IMG/VR virus record: IMGVR_UViG_3300037882_002198
Span: 1-44,999 of that record
DNA from: a virus
Strand: one strand, 5' to 3'
DNA length: 44,999 nucleotides
Shown here in pieces: positions 1 to 8,112 of the stretch (the stretch's first letter is position 1; each line of letters opens with the position of its first letter). Position numbers and translations under genes: made by a program. Below the pieces are notes generated by a model. That model searched no databases. It saw only the letters and a program-made list of their open reading frames with translations, and had not been told where the DNA came from.

Positions 1-20
1 GGGGGATCATTATTAGGCAC
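1..20. repeat. 20-bp terminal direct repeat (circular junction)
   Basis: The first 20 bases are identical to the last 20 bases (44980-44999). A gene also reads across this junction in frame, so the repeat marks the same locus seen twice and the sequence closes into a circle or a circularly permuted linear genome. It is probably an assembly overlap and not a biological terminal repeat. Confidence 0.9.
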
Positions 21-851
21 GCCGCCCGAAGTGTATATTGCTGGATTATCTTGGAGTAAGGTGTCAGAAGTATTGTCTGTAAAAACAGTCGTTCCGTTAA
101 TGACTTCCCCAACAATATATTTTTCTTGTCCACCATTAATTGTCCTTGCAATAACAATTTTTAAGTTTGCTGTATCGTAGTTGTCGCCAACTAAATTAGT
201 TAACACTGGAATAGCTGTGACGTTGATAGTATTCACATCTGGCGAATTAATATTTAAAATCTGCACGTTTGTAACTGGACCAAAATCAATGAAATCCTGG
301 TTAAAAACAGTGTATTCATATTTATAAAAAAACGAATAAACATAAGCACCACTACCTGCCGTCCCAGCTAAACTTGGGGAAGAAGCTAAGTTTGGTAAAC
401 CTGCCGTACGAAGTTGATACGCATTTGCTGCATCTTTGTAAATCTTTACAGGCTTGTTCCAGCTCTCTGGGCTGATGATTAAATGTCTATTCCATTCCGT
501 ATGCGCCACATGTGTGTTGGCGTCAGCTAAATTAAAAGGATCATTACCAGTTGGCCCTAACAAAGTAGAATAATTTGTCGGATTTCTGTAAAATAAACGA
601 TTCCCAGAATGCACAAATAACTTAGTATTTTTTGCGTAGTTTATTAACGTCTGAACTCTTTGAGATCCTACGGGAATTTGCGGATCTGTTGTTGAATCTA
701 AAACTGTACCCGCTCTAGTTCTAAGTGATTTATTATCTAGAATTGTAAAATTACTCATGACTTCTGCGTAGTTGATTTTTCCGTTCATATACTGATCGGT
801 CATTCCACCTGAGAAGTCTTGAATATCTGCGGGCTTATATTGATAAAGCAT
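1..851 (-). CDS. Tail nozzle/tail tubular protein B-like, N-terminal part
   Basis: This is the 5' part of a gene that crosses the circular junction and continues at 44999-43557 in the same frame. The complete product has about 757 residues (277 before the shared 20 bases plus 480). The N-terminus (MLYQYKPADIQDFSGGM) is followed by a stretch (MSNFTILDNKSLRTRAGT) like the start of phage tail stabilisation and nozzle proteins (P22 gp10, T7 gp12 families), which begin by listing a ground-state fold and a GT-ending motif. T7 gp12 is 794 residues, so the length fits. It would form the distal tube below the adaptor encoded just downstream (42853-43557). The ATG overlaps the upstream stop as TAATG, indicating translational coupling. 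The family assignment rests on length, context and motif, not on a search. Confidence 0.75.
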   Translation of the reverse strand, partial: MLYQYKPADIQDFSGGMTDQYMNGKINYAEVMSNFTILDNKSLRTRAGTVLDSTTDPQIPVGSQRVQTLINYAKNTKLFVHSGNRLFYRNPTNYSTLLGPTGNDPFNLADANTHVAHTEWNRHLIISPESWNKPVKIYKDAANAYQLRTAGLPNLASSPSLAGTAGSGAYVYSFFYKYEYTVFNQDFIDFGPVTNVQILNINSPDVNTINVTAIPVLTNLVGDNYDTANLKIVIARTINGGQEKYIVGEVINGTTVFTDNTSDTLLQDNPAIYTSGGVPNNDP

Positions 852-1225
852 TAGTTAATTAAACACACTAGGGTTTGAGAAGGGTCATCAAAGTCCACAG
901 TAAACTGTGTTAGTGACGCTTTTTTGACTGTTGGGTGGACTTGAGTTCCGTCTGTTAATCGAAATGTTAAAATAACTTTGTCGTACTCTAAAGCAAGCGG
1001 CAAAGTTACAGTTTGTGTATAATGCCCACCTGCTACAAGTGCCCAATTTATTGCTGGGACAGAAACATTTGTCTTTTCTAAAAATGAAGAATTAATTGGT
1101 TTAGAATTTACACCATTATGATCATGGTCATTTAATTGTTGAAAATTTTGTTCTAATGCAGGAAATACAATATTCCCACGATCATTAGTCTGCGGTTTCT
1201 GGAACCCATAGCTTAGTGTTAACAT
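851..1225 (-). CDS. Small virion structural protein (hypothetical, tail-associated)
   Basis: A 124-residue protein. The N-terminus reads LSYGFQKPQTNDRG followed by a predicted helix ending in NDHDHNGVNSKPI. This arrangement (a short lead, a 'F.aLe.N...lndHdHdG' histidine-rich turn, then a small beta domain) is one I recognise from phage structural proteins encoded next to tail genes; a precise role is unknown. The C-terminal half is beta-rich. It overlaps the upstream lipoprotein gene by about 40 bases and ends at TAATG with the nozzle gene, so it is likely translated together with the nozzle. Confidence 0.7.
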   Translation of the reverse strand: MLTLSYGFQKPQTNDRGNIVFPALEQNFQQLNDHDHNGVNSKPINSSFLEKTNVSVPAINWALVAGGHYTQTVTLPLALEYDKVILTFRLTDGTQVHPTVKKASLTQFTVDFDDPSQTLVCLIN

Positions 1226-1529
1226 CCAATTCCTCCATGAAATTAGCAGTGTTTACTTCTGGCGGGGCTGCTTGAAGTGATTTTTCGCACTCTTTCTCAT
1301 GAGCACGTCTTATTTTTTGTACTTGATCTGGGGGGATACAAACCCAACCAGTTAATTCTTTAAGTGAAACTTCTGTCGGCTCTGAGACTTCGACAGGGCA
1401 TGATTTAGTAATCTTGCGAACTGAAGCAATATTTTCTTTAGGATAAATAAATGCTGGCGTTAATCCAATCGCATCGAATTTACACGATACTAAAATAAAA
1501 CTAGCGGCCAGTAAGAATATCGTTTTCAA
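1185..1529 (-). CDS. Phage lipoprotein, possible outer-membrane spanin
   Basis: A 114-residue protein starting at a TTG codon preceded by AGGAAAGAGC. The first 16 residues form a short hydrophobic signal peptide ending in the lipobox ILVSC, so the mature protein should be lipid-anchored at Cys16. The rest is Pro-containing with several Cys residues and a charged helix (RRAHEKECEKSL). The gene start overlaps the end of the preceding gene out of frame, as Rz/Rz1 spanin pairs often do, and the neighbours are small membrane proteins. The spanin role is inferred from this arrangement only; at 114 residues it is longer than many o-spanins. Confidence 0.65.
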   Translation of the reverse strand: MKTIFLLAASFILVSCKFDAIGLTPAFIYPKENIASVRKITKSCPVEVSEPTEVSLKELTGWVCIPPDQVQKIRRAHEKECEKSLQAAPPEVNTANFMEELDVNTKLWVPETAD

Positions 1530-1761
1530 GCTCTTTCCTTTTTTCTTTATCTATTTCTTCAACAGGTTTTTCAATTTCTTTTTTATACTCTTTTAAAGTC
1601 TTATTATCTTTTAATGTTTCCATAGTATCTTTCCAAACTACGGATAAAACTTTAAATACTTTATTTAAAATAAAGTTTACGAGCCACGCCTTAATTCCGG
1701 TGAGGCCCGCAACAAACTTAACTCCGAAACTTGCAAAAAGTTTTACGAAGTTGATCTTCAT
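1501..1761 (-). CDS. Small membrane protein, possible inner-membrane spanin
   Basis: An 86-residue protein. Residues about 8-45 are hydrophobic or amphipathic (FASFGVKFVAGLTG, then AWLVNFILNKVFKVLSVVW). The C-terminal half is strongly charged and helical (KEYKKEIEKPVEEIDKEKRKE). A membrane-proximal N-terminus with a charged helical tail, followed by an overlapping lipoprotein gene, is the layout of an i-spanin/o-spanin pair. A holin-like role is the alternative. The start ATG overlaps the stop of the upstream gene by one base. Confidence 0.55.
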   Translation of the reverse strand: MKINFVKLFASFGVKFVAGLTGIKAWLVNFILNKVFKVLSVVWKDTMETLKDNKTLKEYKKEIEKPVEEIDKEKRKELENDILTGR

Positions 1762-1964
1762 TAGATTTTCTCTAAAATGTCGATAAGAGCATTTTTTAAG
1801 GGCTCTTTTAATGCAGCAACAACTAAATCATCTACAGGTGTTGCAGATTTTTTAACGGCAACTTCTAAAGCTGGGATAGCCGCAGCGGCTACTAATTCTA
1901 AAGCCATTGCTTTACCATGCTTTTTTACGATTTCTAATGCGATTTCTTGTACTGTTTTTTCCAT
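1761..1964 (-). CDS. Hypothetical small Ala-rich helical protein
   Basis: A 67-residue protein with no recognised domain. It is almost entirely helix-forming: a charged start (EKTVQEIALEIVKKHGK), an Ala-rich middle (MALELVAAAAIPALEVAV) and a hydrophobic end. It lies in the cluster of small membrane proteins between the tail genes. The ATG at 1964 is preceded by GGAG, which supports the start. A role in the lysis cluster is possible but not shown. Confidence 0.6.
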   Translation of the reverse strand: MEKTVQEIALEIVKKHGKAMALELVAAAAIPALEVAVKKSATPVDDLVVAALKEPLKNALIDILEKI

Positions 1965-1972
1965 GTTATCTC

Positions 1973-2206
1973 CTATTGTTTTTGTGAGGTGACGCCCAAT
2001 GCGCCCTCTATTCTTGCCAGTGATTCTCTCACATCTGCTAATTGTTCTACAACCTTAGAATCTAGGCTCTCATGTTTTATCTGTAGAGCGTCAAGTTGTT
2101 TTTCTGAGTGTGATACTTTTCCTTCTAATCTAACAAGCCAAACAATTAAACCAATGAGTGCCGTAACTACTGGCCATATTGCTGATATGGTCTGAATCGC
2201 GTCCAC
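1973..2206 (-). CDS. Membrane-anchored coiled-coil protein (holin-like candidate)
   Basis: A 77-residue protein. Residues about 8-26 form one transmembrane segment (ISAIWPVVTALIGLIVWLV); the remainder is a charged amphipathic helix with heptad spacing (LEGKVSHSEKQLDAL...LADVRESLARIEGALGV). This one-span-plus-coiled-coil form resembles XhlA/hemolysin-type and other class III holin-like phage proteins. The GTG start has AGGA seven bases upstream, so the non-ATG start is credible. The role in lysis is inferred from shape and neighbours. Confidence 0.6.
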   Translation of the reverse strand: MDAIQTISAIWPVVTALIGLIVWLVRLEGKVSHSEKQLDALQIKHESLDSKVVEQLADVRESLARIEGALGVTSQKQ

Positions 2207-2207
2207 T

Positions 2208-2339
2208 TTATTTTCCTAGTAAATTTAAAGTGTCACAAACATGAAACTCTGAAGTTTCTGCTTTTAAACAATTTTTTCCGATGATTTTGTGAGAGCAACC
2301 AGTTAAAAAAACCAACGCAACCAAAATGTATTTTCCCAT
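2208..2339 (-). CDS. Tiny phage lipoprotein (43 aa)
   Basis: A 43-residue gene. The product starts MGKYILVALVFLTGC, a compact signal peptide with the lipobox LTGC at residues 12-15, leaving a mature lipopeptide of about 29 residues with two further Cys. GGGAG lies just upstream of the ATG. It overlaps the end of the upstream gene by 37 bases and its stop lies one base before the GTG of the next gene. Size and signal resemble an Rz1-like o-spanin, so this is a second candidate for that role. Confidence 0.65.
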   Translation of the reverse strand: MGKYILVALVFLTGCSHKIIGKNCLKAETSEFHVCDTLNLLGK

Positions 2340-3052
2340 AATTTCTCCCTTACTTTTTTATCGGCTTCTCTATAAAGTTCAGCCATTGGTGGAATCCCGT
2401 TATTACTAGCGGCATAATAGTTATCTATGCAGTCTAGGTAATTCGTTTTAGTGTAAAGAGCAAATGCCAGTTTGGCAACCGGAGTTGGCATGTTCAAGAC
2501 CGCATAGTACATCTTCTGTGCTGTCATGTTGTCAGAATCCCAGCTCTTTGGATCTCTATATAAAAGATAAATTAAAAATAAAAAATCTATACAAAAGACT
2601 AGTGGGTAAAGCATCCAAAAGTCGTTGTGTCTAATCCAACAAGTGAGTTCTTCTGGTTGCATAACGTCTGGACATTTCCACTTTTCATCAGGGTCATCTG
2701 TGCCCCTTAAAAAGTTTTGATTAAATCCAAATCTTTTTAATTGCAATAAATAGGTTGTATTAAATTGTGCTGATTTATAAACGCTAAGTGCAAGTCTCAT
2801 AACGCTTAGTTGGTCACGAGACAGGTTAGAAGGTCTTGAACCCCAATGACTTAAATCGTTTGTTCTTCTAAATCTGCCCCTAGAAGATTGAAGTTTATAA
2901 AACATGTCTGACGCCGTGATGACATCTTTAATTCCTACAATCCAATTTAGAAATAAATAAGTACCAACGCGCTGACATGAATCGCCAGAATCACCATCCA
3001 TTTGGACAATGATTCCGTTTTTGTAAAATGGTTTAAATGACTCATTAATCAC
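2303..3052 (-). CDS. Hypothetical protein with one hydrophobic segment
   Basis: A 249-residue protein of unrecognised family. Near the N-terminus is an acidic, Gly-rich motif (MDGDSGDSCQRVG), followed by a mostly helical protein rich in Trp and Tyr. Residues about 149-166 (LYPLVFCIDFLFLIYLLY) are hydrophobic enough for one membrane segment. The start shares a base with the stop of the upstream secreted protein. Its location between adhesin-like genes and the membrane/lipoprotein cluster does not define its role. Confidence 0.65.
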   Translation of the reverse strand: MINESFKPFYKNGIIVQMDGDSGDSCQRVGTYLFLNWIVGIKDVITASDMFYKLQSSRGRFRRTNDLSHWGSRPSNLSRDQLSVMRLALSVYKSAQFNTTYLLQLKRFGFNQNFLRGTDDPDEKWKCPDVMQPEELTCWIRHNDFWMLYPLVFCIDFLFLIYLLYRDPKSWDSDNMTAQKMYYAVLNMPTPVAKLAFALYTKTNYLDCIDNYYAASNNGIPPMAELYREADKKVREKLWENTFWLRWFF

Positions 3053-4776
3053 TATCTTATGCCATCACACTTTAGATTAACATACCCATCAAAATTAGTG
3101 CTTCCGTTGTGAACTATTACGTTAAGACTAGTAGTATTGGTGGCTTGAGTTATTGTGCAAGCTCTGGCAGAAACCCCCACGCTTGTAGCACTACAGGTGC
3201 ACGTTGGTTTTAACGACCAAATTCCAGCAAACATATTAACAAGGTAGTCCCCAGTAGAAGATCTGGTTACACTGCTAACAAAACCACTTTGCGAATCAAT
3301 AGTACAAGGTGTAGAAGTGCAGGATGTTTGTGCGGGGCCTCCGATAGATGCAAACTCACTTCTAACATTATTTAACGAGCTTGTAACAGTGCTACTTAAA
3401 AACGCAGGAATATCTTGCCTAGGTTTATAATCACCCGAAGCCCTTTGACAAAAAAGTCTAACGGGGAAATCTGTAGAGGCCGCTGTGGTTGTTATAAACG
3501 TTCGATAAACAACCTGCGTAGATGATATAGAATCTATTGTGGCGGCAGATCCATTTGTGTTTATATCCGTGACCACACTGCAATTAGGAGCTTGAGAAAA
3601 AATCAAAGAGTTAAAATTGCAAGTGTATATTGATCCCGAAGAAGAACAGTTTCCATTTATAAAATCTAAATTTTCTTTAGTTACAATTCCCGTTGCCCCT
3701 GCTGAGGTACTAAACTCATTAGCACACGCAATATCATTAGGGCATTTTGAATTTATAACAACATCTGACCCGGCTGGATAATAGTAAACTGAAATTCTAG
3801 ATCCTATAGTGTTAAATAGGCTGGCAGTCCCATTCTCCGCCTTCATCTTCAACCAAAATTCTTTATTGGTTTGGTCAGAAGTGTTGTTATACTCACAAAC
3901 AAAACTCGCTGCCGATCTTACATCAGTAACTCCAGACGTATTTCCACTTGTACCCAAGTAGCCGCAAAAATCAGCTGTAGCTATATCGCTGGAAGCGAAT
4001 GAAATTATGGACGCTGTGTTTGAAGTAGTGCTTCCAACAAAAGCCACAAAACCGCTGGCTATAATTTTGTAACGACCTTTAGGCATGTTAGGGATTCTGA
4101 AACCTATACGATTAACAGTAGGGGCTGTTAAATTTGTATATGTTGGAGAATTAACAACACTGGCGTCAACAAAAGTAGTTGATGCCGTATTGGCATTTAT
4201 CGAAGCTCCGTAATACACATCTCCAAGAAATTGAGCTTGCTTTACTGGCTCTGCGTCCGATTTATCCAATGAAAAGTTATCAAACGACCCAATCACAGAT
4301 GCCGCCGTAGATGCGACTCTTATCTTTACAGATCCAGAGCTAGGGCAAGTAAAATATAATTTAATATTTTTTTGTCCAGAACTAGAGTTTAAAGTCGCTC
4401 TAGAAAGAGCTGGAACTAATTCAACCGAAGCTCCATCAAAAACGCTTAAGTATAAATTAGAATCAGCTCCATTATAAGTCGCTGAGGCTAAACAATCTTG
4501 CCCCTGTAATCCAACCGGAACAGGAACCGCTGTAGTTTCAAAATACTGTGAAGCTGCGGAAGCCGTAAAAGTTGCCTTCTGCTTTCCAAACAACGGGGAA
4601 GATGTGCTTATCGCAAAAGTTCCGCCTGAGTTAACCCATCCCGCTTTACCATTTTCAAAGCCAGCGTTTGCAATTAAATTGTTAAGCTGGGTTTGTTGTT
4701 TTGTTGTGTCTGATATTTCTTGCGCGTTTATAAAACTTGCACAAAAAATTAAAACTAGTGTAATAAAAATTCTCAT
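3052..4776 (-). CDS. Secreted Cys-rich adhesin-like protein with Sec signal
   Basis: A 574-residue protein with a clear N-terminal signal peptide (MRIFITLVLIFCASFINAQ, probable cleavage after INA). The mature N-terminus (NLIANAGFENGKAGWVNSGG) is typical of the beta-jelly-roll carbohydrate-binding fold seen in CBM4/9-like and related domains (residues about 33-170). The rest is Ser/Thr/Asn-rich, beta-like and contains many Cys (CSATSVGVSARAC, CTSTPC), suggesting disulfides made in the periplasm. The gene is directly downstream of tail-fibre genes, so export is surprising: it may coat the host surface, act in the envelope, or reach virions after lysis. Export is well supported; carbohydrate binding is inference. 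Confidence 0.7.
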   Translation of the reverse strand: MRIFITLVLIFCASFINAQEISDTTKQQTQLNNLIANAGFENGKAGWVNSGGTFAISTSSPLFGKQKATFTASAASQYFETTAVPVPVGLQGQDCLASATYNGADSNLYLSVFDGASVELVPALSRATLNSSSGQKNIKLYFTCPSSGSVKIRVASTAASVIGSFDNFSLDKSDAEPVKQAQFLGDVYYGASINANTASTTFVDASVVNSPTYTNLTAPTVNRIGFRIPNMPKGRYKIIASGFVAFVGSTTSNTASIISFASSDIATADFCGYLGTSGNTSGVTDVRSAASFVCEYNNTSDQTNKEFWLKMKAENGTASLFNTIGSRISVYYYPAGSDVVINSKCPNDIACANEFSTSAGATGIVTKENLDFINGNCSSSGSIYTCNFNSLIFSQAPNCSVVTDINTNGSAATIDSISSTQVVYRTFITTTAASTDFPVRLFCQRASGDYKPRQDIPAFLSSTVTSSLNNVRSEFASIGGPAQTSCTSTPCTIDSQSGFVSSVTRSSTGDYLVNMFAGIWSLKPTCTCSATSVGVSARACTITQATNTTSLNVIVHNGSTNFDGYVNLKCDGIR

Positions 4777-4785
4777 TTTTTCTCC

Positions 4786-5682
4786 TTAGCCTATGACAAG
4801 CTCTGTGTTTTTATCTAAGACTGAAACATCTGCCGTAGATGTGTCAACCCCTCTTATTAACGATACTAAGATTATGTCGTTTGCTGAAACAACAACTCCA
4901 TTAATTAAACCGCTCGCGTCGGTTAGATCTAATTCTATTTTTTTATAAACCTGATCTGCTGCCGCAATAGCTGCGTTTGTAGAAGTTCTTTGGTTGGCAA
5001 CCGATGTAATAACATCCACCCCTTGTCTAATTAAAGTGGCTACCGATCTAATTAAATAATTTCCAACGGAATCACCCGCCGCTGCGGAAATTACTAATTT
5101 AACTTGCTGACCTCCACCATAAGTGTTTGGAACTTTAATTGCGGCTAACAAATTTTGAGTATCCGATGCTAGGTATTTTCTAACTGGGTTTAATGCTAAA
5201 TCTACATCTGGAAAAGGAGGGTTTACTCCATTATTCCATACGACACCGGAGCCACCCGCTCCTCCGCCTGAAATTTTCCAAATAACACCGTCATCCACGA
5301 GGATTGTTTTTTGATCTGTTAACCAAATTAGTCGGCCCGCATTTCCAGCAGCAGGTTTGCCGGCGTTTGTGTAGTTCTCTAAGTTAAAACCAAATTGACG
5401 AAGAGATGTGGCGGGACTTGCCTCAGAAGTAGCGTCGTCGGCAGCCACAAGCTGCATAACCCCATTAGCCGATCTGTGCAGTTTTAAATTATTTGCCGCT
5501 GTCCCACTTGTCCCTATAATGAGTGAATCTTCTAAAAACATTAATCTACGGATACCTGCAGTTAAATTTATTTTAGGTCGATCTGTAGTTGTATTGTGCC
5601 ATATGCGCCCAATAGGTAAAAGTGCGGGATCTGCACTTAAGTTCTCGAAACTTGCAACCTCAAGTTGTGAATATATTTTCAT
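4786..5682 (-). CDS. Tail fibre/adhesin protein
   Basis: A 298-residue beta-rich protein. The N-terminal part (LPIGRIWHNTTTDRPKINLTAGIRRLMF) and the central motif GRLIWLTDQKTILVDDG (about residue 117) recur in similar form in the neighbouring 702-residue fibre (GRLAWTTDQKKVYVDNG), showing that both belong to the same adhesin family. A Gly-rich linker (GGGAGGSG) precedes a C-terminal beta domain. It lies within the fibre module and has GGAG before the ATG. Receptor binding is inferred from this context. Confidence 0.7.
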   Translation of the reverse strand: MKIYSQLEVASFENLSADPALLPIGRIWHNTTTDRPKINLTAGIRRLMFLEDSLIIGTSGTAANNLKLHRSANGVMQLVAADDATSEASPATSLRQFGFNLENYTNAGKPAAGNAGRLIWLTDQKTILVDDGVIWKISGGGAGGSGVVWNNGVNPPFPDVDLALNPVRKYLASDTQNLLAAIKVPNTYGGGQQVKLVISAAAGDSVGNYLIRSVATLIRQGVDVITSVANQRTSTNAAIAAADQVYKKIELDLTDASGLINGVVVSANDIILVSLIRGVDTSTADVSVLDKNTELVIG

Positions 5683-5691
5683 CTTTTCTCC

Positions 5692-7800
5692 TTACTCAAT
5701 ACCAATTAAACGATAGCTTCCCGCTGGAAGCGCGCCGTTTGTAATGATCTGAACTTGCGTTGCAGATGTTTTTTTAATAGTACAAAAAATTTGCTCAAAG
5801 TCATTAGCGTTGTCATGTAACGCCCAAACCGCATTACGTGCGTCAGTAATATTAGCCGACACAGTAACAGTCTTTGTGAGCTGAACTCCATCAAAAGACT
5901 CATCGTTAATGTATTTAGCAACGCCAGCGACTTGCCAAGAAATGCCATTATCTACATAAACTTTTTTCTGATCCGTCGTCCAAGCAAGGCGTCCCGTGTT
6001 TTGTGAACTTGAACTTGGGAGCGTTGCGAACGTAAAGTTTTCTAAGCGTGCGCCCTTAAGCTCACCCTTAGTATATAAGTCTCTAAAATATCTTGTTGGA
6101 GTACCTAAGTCTGTACCCTGCCAAGTTCCAGAAAAACTTGCATTTGTAAAAGGTGTAAAGTGATCTTTAGTCTGTACAGTGCCTTTTGTAACATTTGAAG
6201 TTGATTCAAGAGTTAAATTCTCACTCGCAGCTGTTCCGCCTATAATGTTTTGACCGCCCGCTCTTCCAGCTAACATCACAAATTGTGTGTGACCGGCGTC
6301 GCCTGTAACTAATCCAGACAAGGTGTTGTGAGTAATCTCCGTATCCGGTAAAGAAGCGTTCCACTTTGTGCCATCATAAAATAAAGTCATTCCGGAAGTA
6401 GCGCCGACATTTATATCGCGGAGAGAAATCAAAGTTGGTACAGTTATTTCTAGAGTCCCATCGTTAATCGCAGAATTTAAAAATAATTTTCTAAATAAAT
6501 TAGCCGCTTTTCCTATGTCTTGTGTCGAAGTGACGGAAGGAAATATTAAATTACCAAATTCAATCTCACCTGTTCCATTTGGAATAAGAGAGATATTTCC
6601 GTTTAAGTTTGTTGTTGAAATTGTATTATTATCAAATCGTAAATTATCTATGTTAATTTGACCCGTAACAGTTACAACGCCTGTTGATGTTATCGCAAGC
6701 GTTTGCATGCTTGATAATATATCAACAATACCTGTGCCGTTTGGAGAAATTGAAATGTTTCCATTTACATTTGTAGAGCTTAACGTGTTCACAGATAAAC
6801 GTAAATTACCCCCGTCAACTTGCGAATATGTGCCTATTGCACCTGTAACATTTCCCGTAGTTAATAAATTATTTGCACCAAAATTAATCGTCGCACTTGC
6901 ACTTATTAAGCTGCCGTTGGTAAATGTAAAATCTGCTAATTGGCTATTTACGCCACCTATAATCTGACCTGTCGTTGTAATATCTGTAGCTACAAAATCA
7001 ATCGTCCCAGATCCATCAATGATTTGGCCGTCTGTAATTTCTAAAGCGCCTACTTGAAACTTTGTCGTCGCTGTAATGTTGTTTGCTGCAAAATTTCCTG
7101 TAGTAATTAAATTATCTGAACCAAAAGAAATATTTCCCGTTGAATCAGTAATTAAGCCTGTTGTGAAACTTAATGTATTAACAAGAAGGCTTGTACCAAA
7201 GATACCTGTTCTAAATTTTTCTAGCGTAGTTCCTAAATCAATTAAGTTATTCGTTGTAGGTCTAAAGTGATTAACTGTTTGAACATAACCCGTGTTATCA
7301 AATGAATTTGATTCGAGTGTAAGATTTTGATTAGTTAAATCTCCGCCAGCTATTTTTTGCCCTGCAAACATTCCTGTAATTACGTTTCCTGAAATATCCT
7401 TGTCTGATCTACCTAAACGAATAACATATTTGTCTTGAGTAATGTTATAAAAATCCGCGAGAATTGAATCTGAACCCCAATCCATATCATAAATTTTGTG
7501 CCAACTTGGAGCGCCTTCACCCTCTCTTTGTTCCCATCTATAGCTTGCTGCTTTTCCGTCGCCATCATCATGGACAACTCGATAATCATTTAAAATGTTT
7601 CCAACTAAAGGAAGTGCTGCAACAGTGGCGACCGCAGGTTTAGTCTGCGGGTAAAGTACTGCTAAAATCCAATTCATAGCTGCTTCTGGATTTGTCACAT
7701 TTGGAAGGGCTGGATTTGTAAAAGAAAATTCAGTTAACGAATGTCTATATGGATGTTGACCCTGATTAAATATCGCGTGCCTATAATGCTGTTGAAACAT
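5692..7800 (-). CDS. Long tail fibre protein with internal repeats
   Basis: A 702-residue protein, the largest fibre gene. After an N-terminal region (residues 1-130) that probably joins the tail, residues about 200-460 contain repeated blocks of about 25-40 residues ending in patterns such as ISFGSDNLITTGN, INFGANNLLTTGN and GNISISPNGTGIVDI, which look like a beta-helical or triple-stranded shaft. The C-terminal third carries a second copy of an N-terminal motif (LAGRAGGQNIIGGTAASENLTLES versus FAGQKIAGGDLTNQNLTLES) and the GRLAWTTDQKKVYVDNG motif shared with the next gene. No chaperone or autoprotease motif was seen. Confidence 0.8.
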   Translation of the reverse strand: MFQQHYRHAIFNQGQHPYRHSLTEFSFTNPALPNVTNPEAAMNWILAVLYPQTKPAVATVAALPLVGNILNDYRVVHDDGDGKAASYRWEQREGEGAPSWHKIYDMDWGSDSILADFYNITQDKYVIRLGRSDKDISGNVITGMFAGQKIAGGDLTNQNLTLESNSFDNTGYVQTVNHFRPTTNNLIDLGTTLEKFRTGIFGTSLLVNTLSFTTGLITDSTGNISFGSDNLITTGNFAANNITATTKFQVGALEITDGQIIDGSGTIDFVATDITTTGQIIGGVNSQLADFTFTNGSLISASATINFGANNLLTTGNVTGAIGTYSQVDGGNLRLSVNTLSSTNVNGNISISPNGTGIVDILSSMQTLAITSTGVVTVTGQINIDNLRFDNNTISTTNLNGNISLIPNGTGEIEFGNLIFPSVTSTQDIGKAANLFRKLFLNSAINDGTLEITVPTLISLRDINVGATSGMTLFYDGTKWNASLPDTEITHNTLSGLVTGDAGHTQFVMLAGRAGGQNIIGGTAASENLTLESTSNVTKGTVQTKDHFTPFTNASFSGTWQGTDLGTPTRYFRDLYTKGELKGARLENFTFATLPSSSSQNTGRLAWTTDQKKVYVDNGISWQVAGVAKYINDESFDGVQLTKTVTVSANITDARNAVWALHDNANDFEQIFCTIKKTSATQVQIITNGALPAGSYRLIGIE

Positions 7801-7809
7801 TTCTACTCC

Positions 7810-8055
7810 TTATGTCGTAAAGCCTGCCGCAGTATCATACGCAGACAGCCACACGCTTTCGGTCTCTTTAAGCCCTATAATTGTCGTAGATATTGGTCCC
7901 GCATAAGTATATTCGGTTCTAAGACAAGTATCATTATTTTTAGCATTATACGGGGCTTGAAATACAAACTGAGCACGACTATTTACGTCTAATTGAATAT
8001 ATGTTTTTGTCAGCTCTTGATGTAGTGTTTTTAAAACTAATTGTTTGTCGATCAT
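7810..8055 (-). CDS. Hypothetical small protein in the fibre module
   Basis: An 81-residue protein, no recognised domain. It has an N-terminal helix (IDKQLVLKTLHQELTKTYIQL) and a beta-like C-terminus. It lies between fibre genes in the same direction and starts with an ATG preceded by GAGAGG. Possibly a connector or assembly factor of the adjacent long fibre. Confidence 0.55.
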   Translation of the reverse strand: MIDKQLVLKTLHQELTKTYIQLDVNSRAQFVFQAPYNAKNNDTCLRTEYTYAGPISTTIIGLKETESVWLSAYDTAAGFTT

Positions 8056-8084
8056 TTATACCTCTCAAAATATTGTTTGCTACT

Positions 8085-8100
8085 ACTAGACTCTAGTCAA
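8085..8100 (-). promoter_or_regulatory. Palindrome and possible internal leftward promoter
   Basis: The 57-base gap between two fibre-module genes holds a perfect 13-base palindrome (ACTAGACTCTAGT, 8085-8097). On the minus strand it overlaps TTGACT (8100-8095), with AACAAT 17 bases further, a weak sigma70-like pair. It could be an internal late promoter with an operator; evidence is limited to these motifs. Confidence 0.3.
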
Positions 8101-8112
8101 TACAACTAACGG

